Assembly (NCBI GenBank): GCA_020091685.1
Contig: CM034601.1
Location: 9,550,419-9,614,418 of the forward strand
Direction of reading: 5' to 3'
Length of the DNA: 64,000 nt
From: Lutjanus erythropterus
Taxonomy: Eukaryota; Chordata; Actinopteri; Lutjaniformes; Lutjanidae
The position numbers were made by a program, and so were the translations under genes. The notes under the pieces are model-generated. The model searched no databases and had not been told where the DNA came from. It worked only from the letters and a program-made list of their open reading frames with translations. Within the stretch, counting starts at the first letter, position 1; each line of letters opens with the position of its first letter. Positions 23,201-33,235 of this stretch are shown one piece after another.

Positions 23201-26200
23201 ACTCTTAAGCTTCTGACAGGAAGCATCATCAACTGTTGATGTGTCACCTCTCATTGGTGACAGACCAGACACAATGTTTCACACTCTGTCTCTGTGCTGA
23301 GGTTTAGAGTGTGTGTGTGTGTGTGTGTGGCTTAATGTCTATGTTCCTTTAAAATACTGTGTTCTGAAAATTATGTATAAAAACACATCCCTGAGAATTC
23401 AATGGACTCATTTTAATTATTTTAAATATAACAGATGGAACAGAAATGATAAATATTGGTTGAATTTTGCAGTGCATTGAACATGAATTCTATAGTTTCC
23501 TTAATGACATGAATCCAGTCTGAGTACAGACTAAATTCAGAGATAAACTGTTCAGACTGACAAACTTTGAAAAGAGTTGTTGTCTGCAGACAAACCCAGA
23601 AAACAAGGGAACTGGAGGAAATTTAAAACGTCCTTTGTTGATTTAATTTTGGTAGATACACATTGTACAAGAGCAAAATACATGAACTGACTCCAGAGTC
23701 TCCAGTCTACAGTGTGGACTATCCAGTCCAGCCGCCAGCAGCTTCACTCCTGAATCCTTCAGGTCGTTGTCAGTCAGTTCCAGCTCTCTCAGATGGGAGG
23801 GGTTGGACCTCAGAGCTGAGGCCACGAGTTGACAGTCAGTCTCTGAGAGCTCACAGTGAAAAAGTCTGTGATGACAAAGAATATCAAAAACAAACAAAGA
23901 AAACGTACAAACTAAATAAATACAAGCTGTCACTTTATTGTGGAAATAGACTTTTTCTTTCTCACATTAGGGTGACCAGACAGGACAATTTTAAAAAACA
24001 CTGTCTTGAGTAGCTCAGCTGGTAGAGTGTGTGCCCCAGTGCAAGCATGTGGCCCTTTGCTGCACGTCATCTCTCTCTCTCCCACCTTTCCTGTCATGTC
24101 TTCAGTTGTACTTGTCAATTAAAGACACAAAAAGCCCCAAAAGATAATTTTAAAGATCGCTGAACATCATTAAACTAACTCTTTTACCAGTTCACAGACC
24201 AGTTCAGTGTATTCCAGTGAATTGCAGTTGAAGTTCGAAGTTAAATGCCAAACATATGACCAAATATCAATAAATTCAGAAATAAATGCAATGTTTCTTC
24301 TACCATTGGCTTGAGGAGGCGGCTCCCCAGGAAGGGACACACATGGGGCGGAGCAGAAAGACAGACAGGTGAAGCTTGTGATGCACATGTGTGGTGCCTA
24401 ACCTAAAGACAACAGTGCTGCCCTATCTTTCTGCACTGAGTTTGCATAAGACTTATAAATACAATAAAACAGTTGTAATTAGAAAGCATTGCCATTTTTT
24501 CTCCCTTGTTCAGAGACAGAGATGGAGGGAGGGAGAGACAAAGAGAAAAGAGTAACTGAGAAAAAGAGCGTCACCCGTTTTTTTTTAATGTCATATTCTA
24601 CAGATATCGACATTGAAACTGTCATGATGATGGTATGATGTCCACATGACTAGCAACTGATAATTTTACTGTGTAGTTTTTCAGAGAACTGTGCGCTTCA
24701 CGCAGAAAAAAGTTCCTGCAGCTGCATGTGGCAGCATGTGCATGCACCCCACCACTTACACACTTACCGAGCTTTTCTGCAGTTCTTCACAGCTGGAAGC
24801 AGTCTCCATCCTCCCTGACATGTTGAGATGTATTTCCACAGGTCCAACTCATCCAGAACTTCCTCTGATATCTGCACCATGTAGGCCAGAGCTGAGCAAT
24901 GGATCTCAGAAAGTTTCTTCCCTGATCTTTTCTCTGACTTCAGGAACTCTTGGACCTCCTGATGTACTGAGTGGTCGTTCATCTCCGTCAAACAGTGGAA
25001 AATGTTGATACTTCTGTCGGGAGATATATTTTTTTTACTTCTCATCTTCTTCAGATTGTCGATGGCTCCCTGGATGATTTCTGGACTGGTGTCTGTCTGA
25101 CCCAGCAGGCCTCCTAAGAGTCTCTGGTTGGGCTCCAGAGAGAGGCCATGAAGGAAGCGGACAAACAGGTCCAGGTGGCCATTTTGACTTTTGAGGGATT
25201 TCACCATGGCTACGCACAGGAAGTCATATAGGGATGGGAAATGGTCATCATCTCTATTATCATCTTTCCACTCATCATCATAATAATAATCCTCTTCATA
25301 AAAAAAATCCTTATCTTCATCATCTCCCATGAAGTCCTCCAGTACCTGTGTGTTCCTGCTGGTGTAACAGTGGAACATGTAGACTGCAGCCAGAAACTCC
25401 TGAATGCTCAGATGAACAAAGCAGTAGACTTTTTTCTGGAAGATCACACTCTCTCTTTTGAAGATCTCTGTACAAATTCCTGAATACACCAAGGCCTCTG
25501 TGACATCCAGACCGCATCGCTCCAGATCTTCTTGGCAGAACATGATGTTTCCTTCCACCAACTGTTCAAACGCCAGCCTCCCCAGCTTCAGAAGAACTTC
25601 CCTGTCAGCCTCCGTCAGCTCCTGTGGATCCGTCTCATGTCCGTCATTGAACTTCTGCTTCTTCCTCTTTGTCTGAACCAGCAGGAAGTGTGAGTACAGG
25701 TCGGTCAGGGTCTTGGGCAGCTCTCCTGTCTGGTCTGTACTCAACATGTGCTCCAGAACTGTAGCAGCGATCCAGCAGAAGACTGGGATCAGACACATGA
25801 TGTGGAGGCTCCTGGATGTCTTGATGTGTGAGATGATTCTGCTGGACAGGTCTTCATCACTGGACCTCCTCCTGAAGTACTCCTCCTTCTGGGCATCAGT
25901 GAAGCCTCGTACTTCTGTTACCCTGTCAATACATGAAGGAGGGATCTGATTGGCTGCAGCAGGTCTGGAAGTTATCCAGACCAGAGCCGAGGGAAGCAGA
26001 TTCCCCTTGATGAGGTTTGTCAGCAGCACTTTGACTGATGACGTCTGTGTGACATCAGACACAACCTCACTGTTGTTGAAATCCAATGAAAGTCTGCTTT
26101 CATCCAGACCGTCAAAGACAAACAGAAGTTTACAGACAGCGAGCTTCTCTGCTGTGACCTTCTGTAGTGTTGGATGGAAAACATGGAGCAGCCTGAGAAG

Positions 26201-29200
26201 ACTGTACTGCTCATCTTTGATCAAGTTCAGCTCCCTGAATGAAAGCAGAATCAGCAGGCTGACATCTTGGTTTTCCAAGCCCTCTGCCCAGTCCAGAGCG
26301 AACTTCTGCACGGTGAAGGTTTTTCCAACACCAGCGATGCCGTTGGTCAGAACGACTCTGATGTGTCTCTGCCGGTCAGGTTGTTGGGCAGGTAAAGCTT
26401 TAAAGATGTCTCGACACTTGATTGGAGTATCATGGAGAGTCTTCCTCTTGGAAGCTGTCTCCAGCTGCCTCACCTCGTGTTGGGTATTGACCTCTTCACT
26501 CTGTCCCTCTGTGATGTACAGCTCAGTGTAGATCCTGTTGAGGAGGGTTTCACTTCCTGATTCATTAGTTCCTTCAGTCACACATTCATATTGCCTCCTC
26601 AGACTGATTTTATGTTCGTCTGAAACCTCCTGCAGCCCACTGTCAACTAAAAAAGGTGTGAGACAAAACAAGGACAATCTTTTGGTATTTGTTTAAAATA
26701 CAAAAACATGAAATTATCGATTATCTTATCGGTATTGGCCATGACAATCAAATTATTAATTGTTATCAGCTGAAAAAGAGGGTTAAGAAAGTCTCAGAAA
26801 AAATATAAAACAACTTAACAAATATACTCCAGCTTTTTCTTATTAAGCATTTTGCCTAAGAATTCAATTTAAATGCTGAGACATAATCTATCAAATCATA
26901 TTATTATTATTAGGCCATACAGATGTACAGATGTACCTGTATGATTCTTGGTTCACATGGTTGAAAAAATATGACTTTATTGTCTCTAAATAAATGTACT
27001 GAAATGTAGCAGGTTATAGTTTTAAAATGTACAGATATGCATCTTACCTCTGGATGGTTTTCCACACTGGGAACAGGAGGAGTCTCCTGATGAACCAGAC
27101 TGGTCCCAGAGTGAGGTGATGCACTGTCTGCAGAACCAGTGTCCACAGGTGGTAGAGCCTGGATCCTTCAGGACGTCATGACACAAAACACAGCAGGACG
27201 GCTCCTCCTCCACAGAAACATGACATTGCTGCAGTGGCATCTCCCTACAGTGTGCATATAAATCAATGTGAGCTATCATAAGGATTTTACAATTTTCTAC
27301 TACATTTACTTTCCATTTAACGTTACTATATATCTTAAAAATAGTGTATCAAACACAAAGACTCGAGTAAAAAATTATTTCAGAAACATATTTGTGTGCT
27401 TTGTTGTTGTTGAATCTAATCTTAACTGTCTCCTTCACAGTCTCCTCCACGCTGACATTAACCTGTGCACTTTATACACATTTACATTGCCTCAGCAGCC
27501 TTTCTTTAGCCACAGCTTGAAGAGTTCAAGGATGGACAGGATTGCCTGTGGAAGACTTGACCACAATGGCCTCTGCTGCCATCTCATCGACACTCCAGGT
27601 ATCCTGTGCTGTCACCTTGACCCTGCTTGTAAATGCAGATACCGTGTCATAACCAGACACAGACAGTAATGGCTGGGACCACAACATCTGTGTCCAAGGT
27701 GTGCAGGGTGGCAATTATGAATCCTTTTAGTTATAAACAGTATAGAAGTGCCCCAGACAGTGAGGTCCAAATATTAGATGGGTCAACAGTCATTAACAAT
27801 CTCAAACCAGGCCTAGCTAAAACCTTCAATGACTCTTCATACTTTATATCAAAGTGATGAGGGTAGCGATCAGATGCACACCTGGCCTCCTATGAGTTTG
27901 CCAGATTTCTGGGTCCTGATAAATCCAAGGCCCTTCCTGTGTCCCATGCCTTACATGACACAGTATCTGAATTTGCAAACAGGGCCAAGAAGACGACACA
28001 AGATACCTGGAAAACCTGTCACATAGCAACAGAGACCTTCATGGCTCTGTCAAAGACTCCAAAATGCACTTCAGTGGAGGCTATTTCCACTTCAGCACTT
28101 GCTACTCTGTGATCGCACCAACAGCCAACTCAAAACTGATCAAACTCATCTTGGTTAGTTCACAAAGAAAGGGGGAAGCAACGGACCAAATCTTCTCCAA
28201 CTAAGGATGCACTTTTGCAGCATCTCAAAAGATCAGTGTTTCCCCAGATATCAACTTTACTAGAGCAGGCTGCCCGGGTAAATTAACAACCACCCAATTA
28301 GATTTGGCGACCCATTAATGACCCATTTTTTATCCATCAAGAGAACAAAGCCAACCACAATCAAGTAACTTGGTCTAGTAGACGATCCCTGCATGCTCTG
28401 CCTCACCTGTTTTTTTTCTGCTGCTGTAGTCTCTGTGACAGTCATGCTCACAGGGAGATTATGCTGTTTAATCTATATGTCTATTTACACAGATGCATTG
28501 TAAAAGCTTGTAAAAGTGCACCTAGTTAGTGTCAAACATTCAGGCCATGTTGGCTTTAATCGTTTTAATAGGCTCCATTATTAACTATGTGCCTCAGCTG
28601 CTGCTGTAAAAACAGAATCATGGGTGAAAAAAAGTTCTAAAATGCTATTTAAAAGATCCTGCTGATGAAGAAATTAAGAGAGCAGACACAAACGGAGAAA
28701 CAGAGGGAGGCAGGCGGGGCCAGCCCCAGTGTGTGTGGGTGTGTGCAGTAAGTGTAAACAAGGGTGCAAGTGTGTGAGTAAGGAAAAGAGAAGGAAAAGG
28801 AGAAAAGCAAGATAAGCAGATTAAAGTAGTTTGTGACAAAACACTAAAATAAAAGGGAGAAGTGAAATAAAAATGGTGCAATAAGAAATAACCTACTAGA
28901 ATTAGGGTAATTGTAATACAATGTTATATTTATTGTATTCATAAAATCCCAATACACCACAAAGTCCCAACAAACCCGACCCCCAGGTAGAGCACTGGTG
29001 GGGACAAGCACTTGAGGTGGCACCAAATATGCCAGCTCAACAGACCAGGGTTAGATGGACCCAAGCAACTGGAGACCATTGTGGTCAACTCTCCACAGGC
29101 AAGCCAGTCCATTTTTGTATATGGCTATGGCTGCAAGAAAGGCTGCCAGCAGCATAGCAAATGCAAATCTGCAAGCTCAAACTTCTGGTAAATATTATCT

Positions 29201-29693
29201 TATCTTATGTTACTGTGTTCCCCTTTGTTTCAGAATACTCTCTGCCAAATTCCACCCTTGTACGACTATTTATGCAGTCGCAGTACCTTAATATTTGCAT
29301 TTACATCTTTTCACAAGACATATGTTCCAAAATGAACTTGTGATGACCTAAGGTATAGGCTACTAGGAAATAATAGTGGAAAAAAAATGTAGCAGAAAAC
29401 ATCCTGAGGGGTGGACCTGGTTCCCAGCGAGAGTTCAGTCCAGTCTGAGGAGATGTACTCTGAAATTCATAATGTTTACACATTCTGTATCCCCTCCTAG
29501 TGAGAGTATGGAAAGTGTAAACGTGATACAAAAAACGTCTTTGATCATGAAGCATAATGTTATTCTCTTACTTTGCATCTGAGGTTCCAAGTTCACGACT
29601 GAATTCTGGCGGATGATATTTGGACCGGTCACTCTTCAGAGACAGACAGCTGGACACCGGAGACTCTCCTCTGTCCTCCACACAAACGGTCAT
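20203..29693 (-). CDS. NLR immune receptor (RING-FISNA-NACHT-LRR), complete, 967 aa
   Basis: A member of the large teleost-expanded NLR group (often labelled NLRC3-like or NLRP12-like), expected to be a cytosolic innate immune sensor. Coding exons in transcript order: 29693-29572, 27244-27048, 26646-24768, 23865-23692, 23027-22854, 21913-21740, 21174-21001, 20212-20203. They total 2,904 nt: 967 codons plus stop, no internal stop. Phases agree at every junction. Residues 1-40 form a short N-terminus with the family-typical [10 protein letters not shown]; 41-106 hold a RING finger; 107-732 FISNA plus NACHT, with Walker A GIAGVGKT at 209-216 and Walker [12 protein letters not shown] at about 280-290; 733-964 four LRR units. 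It ends Trp-Lys after the last LRR, so it has no B30.2 domain and no PYD or CARD. Splice joins are inferred; extra exons in the 2.3-kb intron after exon 1 cannot be excluded. Such genes come in large families, so no orthologue name is given. Confidence 0.88.
20418..20820 (+). mobile_element. LINE (L2/Rex-like) reverse transcriptase relic
   Basis: The plus strand encodes [19 protein letters not shown] and [10 protein letters not shown], the RT motif around the YxDD active site. After an internal deletion it encodes a second piece with [25 protein letters not shown] and [12 protein letters not shown], the usual end of the RT ORF. It has stops and deletions and is inactive. It sits in the last intron of the NLR gene, antisense to it. 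Confidence 0.8.
21001..21174 (-). other. NLR LRR exon D (174 bp)
   Basis: Encodes [11 protein letters not shown]...[24 protein letters not shown]...TPHCRLETL, a ribonuclease-inhibitor-type LRR pair. Phase 2 at both ends, length exactly 58 codons. Acceptor CAG at 21175-21177; donor GTCAGT at 21000-20995. Confidence 0.9.
21740..21913 (-). other. NLR LRR exon C (174 bp)
   Basis: Encodes [19 protein letters not shown]...[19 protein letters not shown] and SPHCRLQIL. Same length and phase as its neighbours. The donor is GTCATC, weaker than the others, so skipping of this exon would be possible without breaking the frame. Confidence 0.9.
22725..22782. repeat. 22-bp hairpin in the NLR LRR B-C intron
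   Basis: The arms 22725-22746 and 22761-22782 are reverse complements at 21 of 22 positions (core ACTAACATCTATA) with a 14-nt loop. No coding potential. Confidence 0.7.
22854..23027 (-). other. NLR LRR exon B (174 bp)
   Basis: Encodes [19 protein letters not shown]...[19 protein letters not shown] and SPQCRLETL. Acceptor CAG at 23028-23030 and donor GTCAGG. Very similar to exons C and D, suggesting recent exon duplication. Confidence 0.9.
23692..23865 (-). other. NLR LRR exon A (174 bp)
   Basis: Encodes [19 protein letters not shown]...[23 protein letters not shown] and SPHCRLETL. It directly follows the NACHT exon in phase 2. It differs more from B-D than those do from each other. Confidence 0.9.
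24008..24142 (+). mobile_element. tRNA-derived SINE
   Basis: The head resembles a tRNA A box (GTAGCTCAGCTGGTAGAGTG). The body carries GTGGCCCTTTGCTGCACGTC and a CT-rich stretch. The tail is CAATTAAAGACACAAAAAGC, the usual 3' end of a common percomorph SINE. It lies in the NLR intron between the NACHT and LRR-A exons. It is not a functional tRNA. Confidence 0.75.
24768..26646 (-). other. NLR FISNA-NACHT exon (1,879 bp)
   Basis: One large open exon, residues 107-732. The acceptor is CACACCTTTTTTAG; the donor is GTAAGTG. FISNA spans about residues 107-200. NACHT follows, with Walker A GIAGVGKT (26341-26318), Walker B, a sensor-1-like [10 protein letters not shown] and the [11 protein letters not shown] motif. 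The following helical region contains [19 protein letters not shown] run of Asp, Glu and Tyr (residues 547-574, 25327-25244) is unusual for the family. The long plus-strand ORFs across this exon are shadows. Confidence 0.95.
27048..27244 (-). other. NLR RING-finger exon (197 bp)
   Basis: Encodes residues 41-106 with a full C3HC4 pattern: Cys59-x2-Cys62-x11-Cys74-x-His76-x2-Cys79-x2-Cys82-x15-Cys98-x2-Cys101. The text around it ([14 protein letters not shown]) is RING-like and implies zinc binding and possible E3 ligase activity, which is not shown. Acceptor CTGTAG (phase 2), donor GTAAGAT (phase 1), matching both neighbours. A second acceptor (CTGCAG before CAATGTC) would shorten the exon. 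Confidence 0.88.
27420..27714 (-). pseudogene. Relic of a transposon-like ORF (DTVSAF family)
   Basis: The minus strand encodes [20 protein letters not shown] and a downstream segment with stop codons. It is a decayed copy of a protein type common in fish and invertebrate repeats, recognised by GCDTVSAFxGKGK. It lies in the NLR intron between exon 1 and the RING exon, head-to-head with the relic at 27720-28250. Confidence 0.5.
27720..28250 (+). pseudogene. Second relic of the same transposon-like ORF, opposite strand
   Basis: The plus strand encodes, with frame changes, [21 protein letters not shown], then [40 protein letters not shown], and [11 protein letters not shown] before a TGA near 28,112. 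Pieces continue to about 28,250 ([13 protein letters not shown]). It matches the minus-strand relic in the DTVSxF...TTQDTW region. The domain family name is not known to me. Confidence 0.5.
28260..29560. other. NLR intron 1 remainder, no exon confirmed
   Basis: Mostly AT-rich or CT-rich sequence. A minus-strand exon-like stretch near 29401-29460 ([13 protein letters not shown]) has an acceptor-like CTCCTCAG but no matching donor and phase, so it was not included in the gene model. Confidence 0.4.
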
Positions 29694-29725
29694 TTTCAGA
29701 TCTGAAATCAGTCTGAGAGGAGAAA
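29572..29725 (-). other. NLR first coding exon
   Basis: The acceptor is TGTGCAG at 29726-29732. The ATG is at 29693-29691, preceded by AAA. It codes [20 protein letters not shown] and continues to GTSDAK, with a GTAAGAG donor at 29571-29565. The motif SC(L/V)SxKSDRS is typical of the N-terminal exon of fish NLRs. Phase 2 at the end fits the RING exon. Confidence 0.8.
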
Positions 29726-29796
29726 CTGCACAGTGACTCAAGAAACAGGAAAAACAAGTCTGTTCAAGAGCCAAATGCAAGACTGAGAGAACTCAC

Positions 29797-29873
29797 ACAC
29801 AGCTGCACGCTGGAGACTCTGCTCTCTGTTTGTTGCAATGAACCCTGCAAACGTCAGCATGCTTTAATTTATA
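29797..29873 (-). promoter_or_regulatory. Candidate TATA promoter and leader exon of the NLR
   Basis: On the minus strand TATAAATT (29873-29866) precedes a short segment that ends in a GTGAGTT donor near 29,797. This would form a noncoding first exon close to the coding exon. It is an alternative to the distal ISRE promoter. Confidence 0.35.
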
Positions 29874-30368
29874 CCACATGAATCCTTGATAAAACTTCTG
29901 ACAGGAAGCTGTAAATACACATACGGTTAGTCATGAACTGTGGGCTGGGGTGCAGGGGTTTATAAATGCATGTATTTAGTCAACTTTTATTAATTTTGAT
30001 GTAATATTTTGCTATCTTGTTGAGGGTTTGTGTATGATTCATTTTGTTTAGTGTGTGCTTAGTTATTTACCTTGGTTTTATGTCACAATGGTATCTCACA
30101 TCTTGGAAAAAAAAAAGTTATAATCTGCCCTGGTGACGAAAATGTAATGGTTTTATGTCATGGAGACTTCGGTTTTGTCTCCAGTAAGAAGGCGAGTCCC
30201 CACAACATGAGTAATATGAGTAATTCTCGGGTTTGTGTTCACTTTGTGTTTCACAGCTGAATCAAACAGTTGAGTTCATTCTAACATTTCTTTCCTCTAC
30301 AGTCCACAAGGAGAAAACTGGCTCAGACTTCAACAGTAAAATAATAAAAATGTTGTATTTACACTCAC

Positions 30369-30460
30369 CCTGCCTCTGCCTTCAGTTCTTCTGGTTCTGC
30401 TCTGATCTACCGACACAAAATGAAGCCTGGAAGCTCTGACTGAACACTTTCACTTTCAGG
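30369..30460 (-). promoter_or_regulatory. Candidate interferon-responsive promoter and leader exon of the NLR
   Basis: The minus strand has GAAAGTGAAA (30457-30448), a perfect GAAANNGAAA ISRE/IRF site. About 80 bases further on there is a strong donor (CAGG|GTGAGTG, 30368-30362). This layout suggests an interferon-inducible start site with a noncoding exon splicing to 29725. Inferred from motif and position. Confidence 0.45.
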
Positions 30461-30969
30461 GTACGTCCCTGTTCTCATGCAGGCTTTCTGGTCGGTGTTG
30501 CTCATCCCCTGGGTGTGGGGTGAGGGTGTGTGTGTGTGTGTGTGTAAAGTCCATTTATATATCATTTATTTAGCAACACAGGCTTGTGTAAGATTCTAGT
30601 TGTAGTTCCCTTTACGCTCACAAAAACAAAGTTATGCACACAAACCAACAACAAACCAGAATTAGAGGATCTTTAAAACTCCTGGCTGACTGTCAAAGTC
30701 TCTAAATTTAAAAAAAAGTTGTTCTGGTCTTTCTCAACACCAAGTGCGAGCATGTTTGATGAGGTCACTGTCTCAGCTGGTCTTGACATCTACTCCTACA
30801 TCTACTCCTTAAAAATATTAACATGTTTGAAGCCTACATATAAAAAGTCAGTGGTGGTGAAAAGTTTGTTGTTGTGGATGAATAAATGAATGAGAAACAA
30901 AACTAGACATCAGAGAAGAGCCAGAGGATGGACAGATGTGCTGTAGCTTCATTACTGCTGCATTATGCT

Positions 30970-31078
30970 TTCTTGCCGATCGATTATTAAATTGATTGAC
31001 AACTATTTTGATAATTATCAGGAAAAGGAAAAGAAAAAAAGTCATAATTCTGTGATGTCAGCTGCTTAAATGTGAATT
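30970..31078 (-). mobile_element. MITE fragment, GGGCTGCAACTAATGATT family
   Basis: An antisense internal fragment (CGATTATTAAATTGATTGAC, then GCTGCTTAAATGTGAA). No termini are preserved. Confidence 0.5.
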
Positions 31079-31111
31079 TTAAATATATAAATATATATAT
31101 AATATAAATCC

Positions 31112-31112
31112 A

Positions 31113-31163
<51 letters not shown>
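31112..31163 (+). repeat. (TATC)n microsatellite
   Basis: About 12 perfect tandem TATC units, preceded by an AT-dinucleotide stretch. Confidence 0.98.
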
Positions 31164-32056
31164 TCCCTGCCTATAAAAGCTAGGTCCTGTCACTGATGTT
31201 CTCTACACTGATGCTCACGCTCCACACCTTGTTAATGTTCACGTCACTATTTTATTTATTTTTGTTAAATGGATGACTTTGGTTAAAGAAGTGAAATGGT
31301 ATGTCTCCTGTCATGGCCCAAGAGCAACAAACCTGAACACGTGAAACCAAAACTGCCTGCCTGCTCACATATGACTGTTTAGGGAGACGATATGTTTGTT
31401 TCAGAAGAGTTACAGTGTACTGATCAACTGTAAAATATCCTGCAGTCTTTATTTGTCTGAACTCCTGAATGTTCACATTTGTTTGCCTGGTAAATTTCCG
31501 GTAACAGTCTGAGTTTGGGCATAATAACCGAAAAGAACCACTAGAGGGAGCTACAGTCCAGATGAACACATCAGTCCATCATGTTGTCTTCTCTCTCTGC
31601 TGTGCTGCTGCTCATCACTGTTCGTGTCACCAGATTTTACAGACATGTGCTGTTTAATGCTACGTTTCTGTCAATCATTCATTTACTATTAAATGTTTCA
31701 GTCCTTCCTGTTCTTGTTGTACAGTGTTGGCTAACATATGCACACATATTTGTGTTTAGTGTGAGGATAATAAACATATATATAAATAATGTCTGTCCGG
31801 ACCTAGTAAGTATAAAAGAGTGGAGAAAACTACTTTGTAGTCCCATTTGTCTAGACTGGGTTGCACAGCTATTAATTTAATTTAAGGTTAGTTCTGTTGA
31901 TGTAAACTGAATATGGAGATGCTTGCTTACCCAAATTAAAATAAATAAATATATATTAAAAAATAAATAAATTAGAATGCTGTCAGGACCTAGTAAGTCT
32001 AAAAGAGGGGGGAAGCCTACTAACTTTTGGTAGCTTGTAACTCACAAACAAAACAT

Positions 32057-33098
32057 CAGTGTTGGGCAAGCTGCTTGGAAAATGTAGTGAGCTCAGCTAC
32101 AAGTTATTCGACATTAAATAAAGCTTCACTACACTGGAGCTTCCCACCAGAGAAATGTAGCAAGCTAAGCTACAATAAAATGACAAAAGTAGTTTAACTA
32201 CATCAAAGCTATTTTTCTTTTTTATTTGCAAATCAAAGCTATTTTTTTTTTAAGTTAAAATAAAGTATCTGTCTGTCTGTGTTTAGTAGTATATTTATTA
32301 GCCCCCTTTTGTACTAGGAGCCACCTACACAAATATCTAATTATTTAAATTGACCACAACAATTTGGTTTTGTAGAGAAGTTTGTAAAAAAACCCAAAAA
32401 CTGCACAAGTAATATTTCTGAGTAACATACATCAGCTTCTCCTGTCGTCTCATATTCCCCACCTCTTCCTGCCTAAATTCCCTTCACGCACACGCGCGCG
32501 CACACACGCAGTTTTATTCTTTTGCTGCCAAAGGACATGTTGCTAGCTAGCGCCATGTTAGCTGTTGGTGTTTGCTAACTGAGTTGTGATGATTAGCTTA
32601 GCTAGCAATTGTTGTGTTAACTTCGGGAAATACCTGAATGTGTGTCCTTAAATTTGTGTTGGACGTGTTGGACGTTGACAGGAGCTTCCTTTTGGGGTTC
32701 CACAGTAAACACCGGAACGTGTAGCTGTTCTGTGAGGACTCGATAAGTAACATGAACTTGTTAAGGTTTGGCCATGGAGATTCACGACACGTACACGTCT
32801 CTGCCCCCCCTCCTCTGCCGCTGTCTCCTCTTGCGCGCGCTCCATCTTACCCCGCTGCGACAATTCGCGGACATTTTTTTTTTACACAGTCTATGGCGGG
32901 CAGGTACGTGACGTCACATGAAAGAGACGCATTTAAGGTTTAGAAATGGCTGGGGAAATGTAACGTTAGCTACCGTGTTATTTGGTCACTAAAGTAGCTT
33001 CACTACTGAAAAGCTATTTGATGAAGAAAACAGCGACGTTACGACCACGTGACTGAGAAATGTAGTTAAACTAGTACTAGTACTACTGCCCAACACTG
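32057..33098. mobile_element. hAT element with perfect 8-bp target duplication, 1,042 bp
   Basis: It starts CAGTGTTGGGCA and ends TGCCCAACACTG, perfect 12-bp terminal inverted repeats. It is flanked on both sides by CAAAACAT (32049-32056 and 33099-33106), the 8-bp duplication expected for hAT. The ends carry the usual AT-rich non-autonomous sequence. The core (about 32,450-32,950) is GC- and CpG-richer and unlike the ends. No transposase ORF is present. Confidence 0.92.
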
Positions 33099-33109
33099 CA
33101 AAACATTAT

Positions 33110-33235
33110 ATTGTTTGCTAGGTAGGTAAAGCAGTTAACAGAAATGTTTGCTACGTCGTTTGCTGGCTAGCTAAAAAAAAGTTAACAGAAATGTTTGCTA
33201 CATCGTTTGCTAGCTAGCTAAAAAAGGGTTAGACG
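33110..33235 (+). repeat. Short tandem duplication (about 50 bp, two to three units)
   Basis: Units containing GTTAACAGAAATGTTTGCTA and CGTTTGCTGGCTAGCTAAAA repeat at about 50-bp spacing next to the hAT element. Confidence 0.6.

Noticed and set aside
24008..24080. tRNA-like sequence
   Set aside because: Only an A box is kept, with a typical SINE body and tail; no cloverleaf can be drawn.
25950..26531. 193-codon ORF on the plus strand
   Set aside because: Shadow of the NACHT exon on the opposite strand; the minus frame encodes the conserved motifs.
29301..29555. Possible extra NLR exon ([13 protein letters not shown])
   Set aside because: No donor in a compatible phase; exon 1 and the RING exon already join in phase without it.
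3044..29693. Idea that cul5 and the RING-bearing NLR form a functional ubiquitin-ligase pair
   Set aside because: Adjacency alone is not evidence: CUL5 normally uses RNF7, and the genes converge with separate promoters.
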